From DATFVA01 sp963832355 (lineage in GTDB: Bacteria; Bacteroidota; Ignavibacteria; Ignavibacteriales; Ignavibacteriaceae), in contig CAWHTX010000003.1 in the NCBI GenBank assembly GCA_963832355.1, positions 62,001-126,000 on the forward strand: a stretch of DNA of 64,000 bases. Reading direction: 5' to 3'. Below the pieces are notes generated by a model, which searched no databases, was not told where the DNA came from, and saw only the letters and a program-made list of their open reading frames with translations. Made by a program: the position numbers and the translations under genes. Positions within the stretch are counted from its first letter, which is position 1; each line of letters starts with the position of its first letter. Positions 35,133 to 43,457 of this stretch are shown piece by piece.

Positions 35133-36059
35133 TTACTGCCCGCTCTCTAAAAGATGGATGAACACATCCTCAAGCGTCGGGACGATCTGATCAATACGTT
35201 TCACATTTATTCCATTCCTTTTAAGCAGGGATGCAATCTGGTCTTTATTCTCAAATTGATCATTAACGATAAGGTGGATCTGGTTACCGAAGATTGAGGT
35301 CTCGCTTACGAAATTCTGTTTCTCCATCAGCTCGAGTGCATCCACCACGTGGTCGCATTCTATTTCAAATATGGGATTCTTTATATACTCGGTTTTAAGA
35401 ACCTTCGAAGTTCCTTCGGCAATAAGTTTGCCCGCATTTATAAGAATTATATTGTTGCAGTACTCAGCTTCCTCAAGGTAGTGGGTTGTTACAAGTACAG
35501 TCGTTCCTTCTCCGGAAAGATCGTTTATAAGCTCCCAGAAGTTTCTGCGGGAAATAGGATCGACGCCGCTGGTGGGTTCATCAAGAAATACGATACCGGG
35601 ACGATGGATAACGGCGGTGCCAAGAGCCAGACGCTGTTTTATTCCTCCCGGCAGCGACCCGGTAAGGAGTTTCTGTTTGCCTTCCAGGTTTGCGATCTGC
35701 AGAACCCATTTTTTTCTTTCCTGAAGTTCATCACCTTCGAGTCCGTACACACCGCCGAAAAAGTTAATATTCTCCTCAACAGTCAGATCATTATACAATG
35801 AAAAGCGCTGCGACATATACCCTATGCTTCTCTTCACCTTATCCGGTTCATTCATAACGCTATACCCGGCAACAAGAGCATCACCGGATGTAGGTTCAAG
35901 TATCCCGCAGAGCATCTTTATTGTAGTCGACTTTCCCGCACCGTTAGCACCCAGGAAACCGAAAACCTCGCCCTTCTCCACACTGAATGAAACATGATCA
36001 ACTGCGGTAAATTTTCCGAACTGCTTAGTCAGCTCTTTAACTTCTATTGTATTCATCAA
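35133..36059 (-). CDS. ABC transporter ATPase (second of a pair, YbhF C-half-like)
   Basis: A 308-residue ABC ATPase. Walker A is GANGAGKST (37-45) and Walker B ends at D160-E161. The signature loop reads GSLPGGIKQR (134-143), so the canonical LSGGQ serine is replaced by proline. This deviation is like the second ATPase domain of E. coli YbhF, which also departs from LSGGQ. One functional and one altered signature in a pair suggests an asymmetric ATPase dimer. Start overlaps the upstream ATPase stop by 4 bp. Confidence 0.9.
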   Translation of the reverse strand: MMNTIEVKELTKQFGKFTAVDHVSFSVEKGEVFGFLGANGAGKSTTIKMLCGILEPTSGDALVAGYSVMNEPDKVKRSIGYMSQRFSLYNDLTVEENINFFGGVYGLEGDELQERKKWVLQIANLEGKQKLLTGSLPGGIKQRLALGTAVIHRPGIVFLDEPTSGVDPISRRNFWELINDLSGEGTTVLVTTHYLEEAEYCNNIILINAGKLIAEGTSKVLKTEYIKNPIFEIECDHVVDALELMEKQNFVSETSIFGNQIHLIVNDQFENKDQIASLLKRNGINVKRIDQIVPTLEDVFIHLLESGQ

Positions 36060-36970
36060 CTTGCTTCCTTCACCAAATGAATAAACACATTCTCAAGTGA
36101 GGGCGGAATGCTTCTTGAGCTTTCAATTGTCACATTGTTCTCTTTGAGGAGGTTCGCAACATTCTGATATTCTTGTTCATAGCTGTCAGCCACTATATGG
36201 ATTCTGTCGCCGAACAGCTGGACTTCATTATCCATATTCTGCTGCACAAGTTTATAAGCTTTCCTTGCCTGCGGGGAGACGATCTCGATAATTTCCTTAT
36301 TTATGGATTCCTTTATTTTACGTGGGTCATCAATACTCATAATTTCACCCTTATTCATCAGGGCAACACGGTTGCAGCGTTCAGCTTCATCGAGGTAGGG
36401 AGTTGACATGAATATTGTTATGCCTTCCTTAATAAGACTGGAAAGTATCTTCCAGAAGTCCCTCCTTGATACCGGGTCGACTCCTGTTGTAGGTTCATCA
36501 AGGAAAATTATTTCAGGCTTATGTATAAGACTGCAGGCGAGCGCAAGTTTCTGCTTCATTCCTCCTGAAAGGTTGTCTGCCAGTCGTTCTCTGAAAGGAG
36601 TAAGACGGGTGAATTCAAGAAGTTCATTTCTTCTTTCATCATAGTTTTTTACTCCGTGTATATCCGCAAAGAACTCAATATTCTCATCAACGGTAAGATC
36701 GCCGTAAAGACTGAATTTCTGCGACAGGTACCCGATCTTCTTCTGAACTTTTCGTTTATTCTTTATGATATCATCGTTAAGTAAAGTAACATTGCCGTTA
36801 TCAGGAACAAGCAAACCGCACAGTATCCTGATAGTGGTGGTTTTGCCGGCGCCGTCAGGACCCACCAGGCCGAACATCTCTCCTTTCTGAACAGAAAAAG
36901 AGATCCCTTTTACGGCTTCGATCTCGCCGTAAGACTTTTTTAAGTCATTTATTTTAATTGCTTCGGGCAT
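36056..36970 (-). CDS. ABC transporter ATPase (first of a pair, YbhF N-half-like)
   Basis: A 304-residue ABC ATPase with intact motifs: Walker A GPDGAGKTT (37-45), signature NLSGGMKQK (133-141), Walker B 'IIFLDEPTTGVDP' (D158-E159). The last 80 residues form the regulatory extension common in ABC-2 drug exporters. With the next gene it equals the two halves of fused YbhF (about 580 residues), here encoded separately with a 4-bp overlap. It drives export through the permease pair downstream. Confidence 0.9.
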   Translation of the reverse strand: MPEAIKINDLKKSYGEIEAVKGISFSVQKGEMFGLVGPDGAGKTTTIRILCGLLVPDNGNVTLLNDDIIKNKRKVQKKIGYLSQKFSLYGDLTVDENIEFFADIHGVKNYDERRNELLEFTRLTPFRERLADNLSGGMKQKLALACSLIHKPEIIFLDEPTTGVDPVSRRDFWKILSSLIKEGITIFMSTPYLDEAERCNRVALMNKGEIMSIDDPRKIKESINKEIIEIVSPQARKAYKLVQQNMDNEVQLFGDRIHIVADSYEQEYQNVANLLKENNVTIESSRSIPPSLENVFIHLVKEAS

Positions 36971-36984
36971 AAACTCATACTAAG

Positions 36985-37944
36985 TTAAATATGCACTGCT
37001 GCATCTGCAGGCATACCGGGTTTAAGTTCATACTCTGGATTATCTATTCTTATCTTCACCGCAAAGACGAGCTTTGTCCGCTCATCTTTCGTCTGGATAT
37101 TCTTCGGAGTAAACTCGGCCTCAGGAGATATATAAATTACTTTGCCGCTGTATGATTTATCGGGGAAGGCGTCCACACTTACATCAGCCTCCTGTCCAAG
37201 TTTAACTTTCCCCAGTTCCTCCTCCGAAACATAGATGATCAGATCAACTGTTCTGAGATCGGAGACCTTAAACAGGGATGACATCTGGGTTACGGTTTCA
37301 CCCTTCTCAAAGAACTTATCTACTATAACACCGTTTATGGGCGACTGTACGTATGAATCATTTATACTCTTCTTCAAAATTTTTACAGCCGCCGCCTGCC
37401 TGTCGAGGTTTGCTACGGCCTGCTGTATTTCCTCGGGTCGGGCGAAATTTTTCAGCTTGGCGAGGTTATCTTTGGCCGACTTCAGCTGAGCCTGTGCAAG
37501 CTCGAACTTTGCGGTTGCATTGTCGTACTGATTCCGGGAGATAGAAGTAGTCTGAAAGAGATTATCCATCCTTTCCTTATCCTTCTTTGCCAGATCATAA
37601 TTAACCTGAGCCTGCTTCACGCCCTCTTCCGCCTGGCTGATATCCTCTTTGCGGGCTCCGTTCCTGAGGAGTTGAAGCTGTGCCCGGGCACCTGCAACAG
37701 CAGCCTCCGCCTGGTCGAGCTGAAGCTGCAGAGTTTCATGATCAATTTTCATTACAGTATCGCCCTCAGTTACAAACTGACCTTCATCGTAGAGTATCTT
37801 ATTTATTTCACCATTTACCCTTGAGCTTACGATGACATTTGTCGATTCAATATTTCCTGATGCTTCTATTTCATTCGGATTATTATTTCCGCCGCAGCCG
37901 TACATGAGGAATCCGGTTATAAAAATCAAAAGTATCTTATTCAT
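36985..37944 (-). CDS. HlyD-family membrane fusion lipoprotein (YbhG-like)
   Basis: A 319-residue periplasmic adaptor. The signal 'LIFITGFLMYGCGG' gives a lipid-type cysteine at position 17. Biotinyl-lipoyl-like halves ('VIVSSRVNGEINKILYDEGQFVTEGDTVMKIDH' and 'YVQSPINGVIVDKFFEKGETV') flank a long alpha-hairpin coiled coil (about 75-195). A beta-barrel domain follows. It would link the inner-membrane ABC exporter to an outer-membrane TolC-type channel, which is not encoded here. It overlaps the tetR stop by 4 bp, so the operon is translationally coupled from its first gene. Confidence 0.9.
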   Translation of the reverse strand: MNKILLIFITGFLMYGCGGNNNPNEIEASGNIESTNVIVSSRVNGEINKILYDEGQFVTEGDTVMKIDHETLQLQLDQAEAAVAGARAQLQLLRNGARKEDISQAEEGVKQAQVNYDLAKKDKERMDNLFQTTSISRNQYDNATAKFELAQAQLKSAKDNLAKLKNFARPEEIQQAVANLDRQAAAVKILKKSINDSYVQSPINGVIVDKFFEKGETVTQMSSLFKVSDLRTVDLIIYVSEEELGKVKLGQEADVSVDAFPDKSYSGKVIYISPEAEFTPKNIQTKDERTKLVFAVKIRIDNPEYELKPGMPADAAVHI

Positions 37945-38552
37945 TTGTTAACTCCAGGTTGAAGTTTATTAAAAAGTTCTTTGCCGCTGTCAGTCAGTAT
38001 TGCATTCATCAGCAGACTGATAGTAGGTTTCATGATCGATTCACGTTCCAGTTTCCGCTGTATAATGAAATCGGGGTTTATTATGCCCCTAACAGATGAA
38101 ACAAATATCATTACAATGATGTCGGTAGGGTAGTCGACTATAAATCCTTCTTTCTTCCCCTGGTCAATAAGTCTGGTTATGTTCGCAAGCATCATCTTCG
38201 TTCTGAATTCATCAATCTCTTTCCAGAGACCCTGGTAATGTCCCTGGATATCTTCCAGCCATCTGTTGCTTATGCTCAGGAGCATTTTGCCCAGGTGCTG
38301 AAATAAATTGAAAGCCTTGGTGACCGCGTCATCATCTGAATCGAGTATATCCTGGATAATGCTTTTATTATGAAGCAGAAAATTGTGAACAACCTCTTTT
38401 ACGAGGATTTCCTTGGAATCGAAGTACTTATATATTGTCTTCTTGCTTATCCTGAGCTGCCTGGCAATCTCATCCATCGGGGTTTTATAAAACCCTTCCT
38501 GCATAAAGACCCTGGTAGATTCATCGAGTATTTTCTGTTTTTCTTCGTTCAT
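37941..38552 (-). CDS. TetR-family transcriptional regulator (CecR-like position)
   Basis: A 203-residue TetR-family repressor. The helix-turn-helix is clear: 'MDEIARQLRISKKTIYKYFDSKEILVKEVV' covers residues 22-52. The remaining helical domain would bind a drug-like ligand. It is the first gene of its own efflux operon, an arrangement like cecR (ybiH) ahead of ybhGFSR in E. coli. Two inverted repeats with TGGAAACT arms sit immediately upstream over the promoter, strongly suggesting autoregulation. Confidence 0.92.
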   Translation of the reverse strand: MNEEKQKILDESTRVFMQEGFYKTPMDEIARQLRISKKTIYKYFDSKEILVKEVVHNFLLHNKSIIQDILDSDDDAVTKAFNLFQHLGKMLLSISNRWLEDIQGHYQGLWKEIDEFRTKMMLANITRLIDQGKKEGFIVDYPTDIIVMIFVSSVRGIINPDFIIQRKLERESIMKPTISLLMNAILTDSGKELFNKLQPGVNK

Positions 38553-38557
38553 CGTTA

Positions 38558-38629
38558 TGGAAACTATTTTTACTAATTACAGTTTCCAACTTAATCAATG
38601 GAAACTAAAATGTCAAGAAATAGTTTCCG
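38558..38629 (-). promoter_or_regulatory. Promoter with two TetR-type operators
   Basis: Four half-sites alternate: TGGAAACT (38558-38565), AGTTTCCA (38581-38588), TGGAAACTA (38599-38607), TAGTTTCCG (38621-38629). They make two inverted repeats whose left arms are 41 bp apart, about four helical turns. On the minus strand a TTG (38616-38614, within TTGACA) and TAAGTTGG (38593-38586) are separated by exactly 20 nt, close to the FCB promoter TTG-N20-TAnnTTTG. One operator covers the -7 element and the other the -33 element, as expected for a repressor. Confidence 0.75.
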
Positions 38630-38971
38630 TCTGCCAGGGACTTTCATATAATTCCGCTCCAATTATTTGAACTTCACTTTAAAAAAGTATATAATGTATT
38701 CACCTCAAATCATTTGTTAATAGCTAAAAATGACTGTTTAACCTTTCAACAGCATTGTTAACATTTTCAACAATTTACCCCCTAAAACACGCGATGAACC
38801 ATCCTTGAACCGTCTATAATCCGAGTGTAAAAAAAGACAGACACCAGCAATATACCTGGTAAAAACTGCCTGTTTTTACTGTTCTTCTCTTTATTAAAAA
38901 TTACTCCCTCACAAGATGGTCAATTAATCAGATTTTTGTATTTTTCGAAATAAAAACTGGAGGGGATCCTG
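38630..38971. other. AT-rich intergenic region
   Basis: This 342-bp stretch separates the tetR operators from a plus-strand secreted-protein gene. The one structure I see is a weak 8-bp stem, GTAAAAAC (38859-38866) with GTTTTTAC (38872-38879). A good ribosome binding site, CTGGAGGGGATCCTG, lies just before 38972. No gene or RNA is recognisable. Confidence 0.4.
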
Positions 38972-39316
38972 ATGAAATCGCTTTTATTCTTACTATTCCT
39001 GGTTCCATTCTCATTGAATGCTCAGCAGGGTATGGAGAAAAATCTTGATAGTGCGTACCAGAATGCCAAAAAAGGAGTATACTGGGCGCTGGCAAATATT
39101 CCTGAAAGCAAATCACGCCTGCAGAGCGACCTGATAGCCGATGAGAAATTATATGCCACGGTGAAGCTTGAAAAGGAATACGAAGGTATAAAAATAATAT
39201 CAACGGGCTATCACAACACCACTGAAATATCTGTTACAATCTACAGATCGAATGAGGGATTAGTAAAGGAAGGTTACATAAAACCTTTTCCTGCAGACAG
39301 TACAGGGTCTGAATGA
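38972..39316 (+). CDS. Small secreted protein, function unknown
   Basis: A 114-residue protein with a clean signal peptide (MKSLLFLLFLVPFSLNA, cleavage after NAQ) and a mature part of about 95 residues. The mature part is predicted helical at first ('KNLDSAYQNAKKGVYWALANI') then beta ('LYATVKLEKEYEGIKIISTGYHNTTEISVTIYRS'). No family recognised and no T9SS sorting domain. GGAGGGG lies 10 bp before the ATG. It is the first gene of the plus-strand island. Confidence 0.6.
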   Translation: MKSLLFLLFLVPFSLNAQQGMEKNLDSAYQNAKKGVYWALANIPESKSRLQSDLIADEKLYATVKLEKEYEGIKIISTGYHNTTEISVTIYRSNEGLVKEGYIKPFPADSTGSE

Positions 39317-39420
39317 AATTCGAAACTTTTATAAAACTATACCGATTAAATGTATGGTTACGATTGTAATTATACTATATATTCATGTATTACTATACTA
39401 ATTTTCATTGAAAGTTTACT

Positions 39421-40527
39421 ATGAAGAATCTTCTACTTTTAATTCTGTTAATTTCATTATTCACAGCAAACCAGTCGGTTTATGCCCAGGCAGAGTTCAA
39501 TGTATCTAATGTAATATTTAGTATAGATGATTTCGGAGGGATCAGAATATTTACTATTTCAGGTTCCGATACTTTATATCAGATTGACAGAGCATCAATT
39601 CTGGTTGCCGGAAATCCCGATGAAGTATTTGACTACTGGAATGATGCAGGTATCCAGGTACCAACAACTCTGGTGAATCCCCCGGAAACTGGCGATTTTG
39701 AAGTTACGGGAACATATAATAATCATTATTCAAACAAGCCGCCTAACGTTATTGTAAAACAAAATGTTTATGGATGGAATGATGAGGCATGTGCTTTGAT
39801 TAAATTTGACGTAACAAATAACGATACATCAGCTCTTCCATCAATAGTGGGACTGGATATCAACCAGGATATTGATAACACCTGGGAGAATGATGTCATA
39901 TTCTATAATACTGACAACAATGTATTTTACAATTATGAAAACACGTATGTAGGATTTAAAATACTTTCCGACCCGACCAATGCAGCCACAGAATTCGCAT
40001 ATTACGAGGAATATTCCGACAATGATACAAGTTATTATTCCTGGCTGACAGGCGGTATAAATACTGATACACTGGTTACAGGTCCCATTGGCGGCGTTGG
40101 CATAATGGGGACAGATACCGTTCAGCTCCAGCCGGGGGAAACGAGAACAGTCTATATGGCTGCAGCCCTGGGATCTGATGAGGCATCGATGCTTGCTAAT
40201 ATGGGACTTGCCGAAGGTCATTATGGAGTTATAACATCAGTTAATGAACCGCTCGCGACTATTAAGAACTATAAGCTTGAACAGAATTACCCGAATCCTT
40301 TCAATCCAACTACAACTATTTCATTTGCATTGCCCGGAAGGGAAAGAGTTACTCTTGATGTTTACAATCTGCTGGGACAAAAAGTAGTATCACTCCTGAA
40401 CAGAGAAATGGAAGGCGGCAGTCACAATATCAAGTTCGACGCATCGAACCTTCCTTCAGGAATATATTTCTATAGTCTCAGAGCAGGCACCTTTGTGTCC
40501 ACAAAAAAAATGATGCTCCTGAAATAG
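39421..40527 (+). CDS. Secreted protein with T9SS type A sorting domain (paralogue 1)
   Basis: A 368-residue secreted protein. Signal peptide: 'LLLILLISLFTANQSVYA' cleaved before QAEF. The middle (about 25-280) is beta-rich and reads 'GGIRIFTISGSDTLYQIDRASILVAG' near its start; I recognise no enzyme motif. The last 80 residues are a T9SS type A sorting domain: 'LEQNYPNPFNPTTTISF', 'LDVYNLLGQKVVSLL', 'LPSGIYFYSLRAG', ending STKKMMLLK. It should be exported through T9SS and retained at the surface. A close paralogue lies at 44116-45228, with the M20, cyanophycinase and permease genes between them. Confidence 0.85.
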   Translation: MKNLLLLILLISLFTANQSVYAQAEFNVSNVIFSIDDFGGIRIFTISGSDTLYQIDRASILVAGNPDEVFDYWNDAGIQVPTTLVNPPETGDFEVTGTYNNHYSNKPPNVIVKQNVYGWNDEACALIKFDVTNNDTSALPSIVGLDINQDIDNTWENDVIFYNTDNNVFYNYENTYVGFKILSDPTNAATEFAYYEEYSDNDTSYYSWLTGGINTDTLVTGPIGGVGIMGTDTVQLQPGETRTVYMAAALGSDEASMLANMGLAEGHYGVITSVNEPLATIKNYKLEQNYPNPFNPTTTISFALPGRERVTLDVYNLLGQKVVSLLNREMEGGSHNIKFDASNLPSGIYFYSLRAGTFVSTKKMMLLK

Positions 40528-40689
40528 TCTCAGGTGGTAACCGCTTTAATTCCTGCCTGAGTGAGTTTTATAGAGAAAAATAACTCCTGAAACACTGCCG
40601 GGGTAAAGTGTAGAATCTTTTAAAGATCCCGTATTATTAAGTTATATGGCAGTGGGTGCTTGATTTAAAGGAAAAAAAATCTTAATATT

Positions 40690-40735
40690 TGTAATAAATA
40701 TTACAACATTACTTTCAAATGTAATTAATATTACG
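40690..40735 (+). promoter_or_regulatory. Two HexR/RpiR-like operators before the M20 peptidase gene
   Basis: TGTAATAAATATTACA (40690-40705) and TGTAATTAATATTACG (40720-40735) share arms TGTAAT and ATTAC around four A/T bases, spaced 30 bp apart. HexR, an RpiR-family regulator, binds TGTARTWWWATTACA, which differs by one base in spacer. An RpiR-family gene lies in the same island at 45313. The second site ends one base before the ATG at 40737, so a bound regulator would block transcription start or translation. Confidence 0.6.
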
Positions 40736-40736
40736 A

Positions 40737-41825
40737 ATGAACTCACGTTTAATTGATATTTTCCTGCAGGCTGCATCAATAGATGCTCTCTCCCAGAACG
40801 AAAAATCCGTAGCAGATTTTATAAAGAACTTTTTATCAGACTCTTCATTTAACATCTCGGAAGATGATTCAAAAACACTTTCAGGCAGCAACACCGGCAA
40901 CATAATAATAAGGGTTGGCGACGGAGGCAATTTTGTTCTTCTTTCTCATATGGATACTGCCAGACCCACATTGAAAATGAGACCGGTCTTTCAGGACGGC
41001 AGGATAACTTCTGCAGGAGATACTGTACTGGGAGTAGACAACAGGGTCGGGATAGCCCTATTGCTCTATACCCTGGAGAAAATACATAAAGAAAAAACAC
41101 CGGTAAAAGATTTTACGGTTGCATTCACTACCTGTGAAGAAACAACTCTCCTGGGTTCAAAAAATTTAAAGCTTGGTACTCACATAAACCGGGGCTTTGT
41201 ATTCGATTCTTCTTTCCGCCCCGGTAATTTTATAAATTCGGCATGCGGCTCGAAGGGATTTAAGGTAAAAATCAGAGGTCGTGCATCGCACTCAGGCATA
41301 GCTCCTGAAAAAGGGATCAATGCGATCGCCGCTGCCGCAAATGCGCTGCACAGGATAAAACAGGGTAGGATTGACGATGATACCACACTTAATATCGGTA
41401 AGATAAACGGAGGCTCCGCGGTAAACGTTGTTCCCGAAGAGGTATGCCTTGAAGGGGAAGTGAGGTCTTTCAATACTTCACGGGTTGCGGATCTTATTAA
41501 CGAAGTTAATAATATCTTTTTGGCGGAAGCGCACAAACTTAAAGCAGAAATTGAATTTGAGAGCAACTGGGACTTTAAGCCGTACACAGTTGAATCATCT
41601 AACCTTGTTCATAAACAAATTACTGAGGTTCTGAAAAAAACAGGACTTACCCCCGAACCAAAAATTTCACTTGGCGGAAGCGATGCCAATTCACTGAATG
41701 AATTAGGCATTTCAGCCGTTAACCTGGGAATAGGTGCTCAGAATCCGCATTCAAATGATGAGTTTGTCCTCATTGAGGATTTAAATAAAAGTGCTGAAAT
41801 AGCAATGGAGCTGGTAAAAAAATGA
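40737..41825 (+). CDS. M20-family metallopeptidase (peptidase T-like)
   Basis: A 362-residue cytoplasmic M20 di-zinc peptidase. Metal and catalytic residues are in place: H71-M-D73 in 'LLSHMDTARP', D101 in 'GVDNRVG', E134-E135 in 'TTCEETTLLG', H185 in the dimerisation domain 'GRASHSGIAPEKG', and a last His in 'IGAQNPHSNDE'. No signal peptide. It resembles peptidase T-like aminopeptidases that release amino acids from short peptides. It overlaps the cyanophycinase gene by 4 bp. In cyanophycin use, M20-type enzymes that split beta-Asp-Arg have been reported, so that role is possible here but not shown. Confidence 0.88.
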   Translation: MNSRLIDIFLQAASIDALSQNEKSVADFIKNFLSDSSFNISEDDSKTLSGSNTGNIIIRVGDGGNFVLLSHMDTARPTLKMRPVFQDGRITSAGDTVLGVDNRVGIALLLYTLEKIHKEKTPVKDFTVAFTTCEETTLLGSKNLKLGTHINRGFVFDSSFRPGNFINSACGSKGFKVKIRGRASHSGIAPEKGINAIAAAANALHRIKQGRIDDDTTLNIGKINGGSAVNVVPEEVCLEGEVRSFNTSRVADLINEVNNIFLAEAHKLKAEIEFESNWDFKPYTVESSNLVHKQITEVLKKTGLTPEPKISLGGSDANSLNELGISAVNLGIGAQNPHSNDEFVLIEDLNKSAEIAMELVKK

Positions 41826-42682
41826 AAAAATTTGCAATGCTGTATCACATACTGCTTTCACTTTCCTTCATCCCGCTTAATGCGCAGACAAAAGGACACC
41901 TCATAATAATAGGTGGAGGTGATAAGCCGGCGAATGTTATAGAGAAGTTTATAAGTCTTGCCGGGGGAGAAAAAGCTGATATCATTGTAATTCCAAATGC
42001 AAGCTCCGTGCCGGTAGAGTCAGCTGTAGACCAGGTTAACCAGTTCCGCTCATTCGGTGCACAAAACGCAGAACCTTTATATTTCAACAAATCTAGCGCC
42101 GATGACGATTCGATTGTTGATAAACTGGAGCATACAACGGGAGTTTATTTCTGCGGTGGTGATCAGAGTCTTCTTACAGCCGATCTGCTTGGTACCCGTC
42201 TTCTTGAAAAGATAAGAGACATTTATGCGAATGGCGGAGTTGTGGGAGGGACAAGTGCCGGTGCCGCCGTGATGAGCAAAGTAATGATAACCGGTAATGA
42301 ACTTGTTAATAAAGACAGCACATCCGGATTTAATATGATTGAAAAGGGGAATATCGAGACAACGGAAGGATTTGGATTTGTAACCAGGGCTGTTATTGAC
42401 CAGCACTTTATTAAAAGAAAAAGAAATAATAGATTAATAACCGTAATTCTCGAACATCCCGATCTGCTTGGGATCGGTATTGATGAATCGACAGCTATCC
42501 TTGTAAATCCGGATAATACATTCGAAGTGCTTGGGGAGAGCGAGGTAATCATATATAACCCTCTCAAAGCTGTAGGCATAAAAACAAACGATGCCGGAAA
42601 GTTCTCGGTGAATAATATGGAAATGAATATTCTGACAGCGGGACAAAAATATGATTTGAAAAAAGCTGCAATTATTGAATGA
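41822..42682 (+). CDS. Exported cyanophycinase-type peptidase (S51 family)
   Basis: A 286-residue S51 peptidase with a signal peptide (hydrophobic residues 5-20, cleavage after NAQ). The nucleophile is S145 in 'VVGGTSAGAAV'; 'YFCGGDQSLL' (about 109-118) and 'VIDQHFIKRKRNNRL' complete the cyanophycinase active-site motifs. Cyanophycinases cut cyanophycin (poly-Asp with Arg side chains) into beta-Asp-Arg dipeptides; other S51 members cut aspartyl dipeptides. A periplasmic location is expected. It overlaps both neighbours by 4 bp (M20 gene upstream, permease downstream), which ties the three into one pathway. Confidence 0.85.
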   Translation: MKKFAMLYHILLSLSFIPLNAQTKGHLIIIGGGDKPANVIEKFISLAGGEKADIIVIPNASSVPVESAVDQVNQFRSFGAQNAEPLYFNKSSADDDSIVDKLEHTTGVYFCGGDQSLLTADLLGTRLLEKIRDIYANGGVVGGTSAGAAVMSKVMITGNELVNKDSTSGFNMIEKGNIETTEGFGFVTRAVIDQHFIKRKRNNRLITVILEHPDLLGIGIDESTAILVNPDNTFEVLGESEVIIYNPLKAVGIKTNDAGKFSVNNMEMNILTAGQKYDLKKAAIIE

Positions 42683-43407
42683 ATTTATCTAAAATTAAAA
42701 TACCGAATACTTACGTAATAATATTTTCGCTCCTTATAATTACGACGGTCCTGACCTGGATAATTCCGGCGGGTGAATACCAGAGAACACTGGTTGACGG
42801 AAAAAAAGAAGTAGTAAATGGTTCATTCCACTACGAAGCTGAGAATCCCCAGGGAATCGGCGATCTGCTTATGGCACCCATTCGGGGATTTGTGGATGCT
42901 TCCCTGATCATCGGTCTGGTATTTATCGTCGGAGGAGCTTTTGCCGTATTCCAGAAAACGGAAGCCGTCGATTCACTTATACTCGGAATAGCAAAACTGC
43001 ATAAAGATTCCAGGCTCGTTCGGTTATTACTTATACCTATTTTTATGATCATATTTTCTCTCGCCGGTGCAATATTCGGTATGAGTGAAGAGGTTATTCC
43101 TTTCATCCTTGTCTTTGTTCCCCTTGCTCTTACCCTTGGTTATGACTCGGTAACCGGCGTTGCAATACCTTTTGTGGGTGCCGGGGCAGGATTTGCAGGA
43201 GCTTTCCTGAATCCTTTTACTGTTGGTATTGCACAGGAGATAGCGGGATTACCTTTATTCAGCGGTATAGTTTACCGCGGGATCTGCTGGCTGATAACCA
43301 CCTCTGTAGCAATCGCCTTTGTAATGCTTTATGCCCGGAAAATAAAAAAGAATCCTCAGAAGAGTATCACGTATTCGATCGATAATGAGAAGAAGCAAAA
43401 GATATAG
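42679..43407 (+). CDS. YfcC-family permease, N-terminal part (frameshifted)
   Basis: 242 codons giving about seven membrane helices: 'YVIIFSLLIITTVLTWIIPAGEYQR' (about 12-36) and 'GMSEEVIPFILVFVPLALTLGYD' (about 135-157) are the YfcC/C4-dicarboxylate-anaerobic-like carrier signature. Related permeases move basic amino acids, di- or tripeptides. The frame ends at a TAG at 43405-43407 in the middle of the usual central cytoplasmic loop. Reading resumes in the -1 frame at 43389 ('EEAKDIDHSEIENHSGISGRH...'), so the full protein of about 470 residues is split by a single-base change somewhere between 43389 and 43407. It overlaps the cyanophycinase stop by 4 bp. Confidence 0.75.
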   Translation: MNLSKIKIPNTYVIIFSLLIITTVLTWIIPAGEYQRTLVDGKKEVVNGSFHYEAENPQGIGDLLMAPIRGFVDASLIIGLVFIVGGAFAVFQKTEAVDSLILGIAKLHKDSRLVRLLLIPIFMIIFSLAGAIFGMSEEVIPFILVFVPLALTLGYDSVTGVAIPFVGAGAGFAGAFLNPFTVGIAQEIAGLPLFSGIVYRGICWLITTSVAIAFVMLYARKIKKNPQKSITYSIDNEKKQKI

Positions 43408-43457
43408 ATCATTCAGAAATTGAAAATCATTCAGGAATTTCAGGAAGACATAAGCTT

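Noticed and set aside
43389..43407. Programmed -1 ribosomal frameshifting as explanation for the split permease
   Set aside because: No X-XXY-YYZ slippery heptamer in the right phase and no clear stimulatory stem downstream, and such control is not known for this carrier family. Kept only as a remote option.
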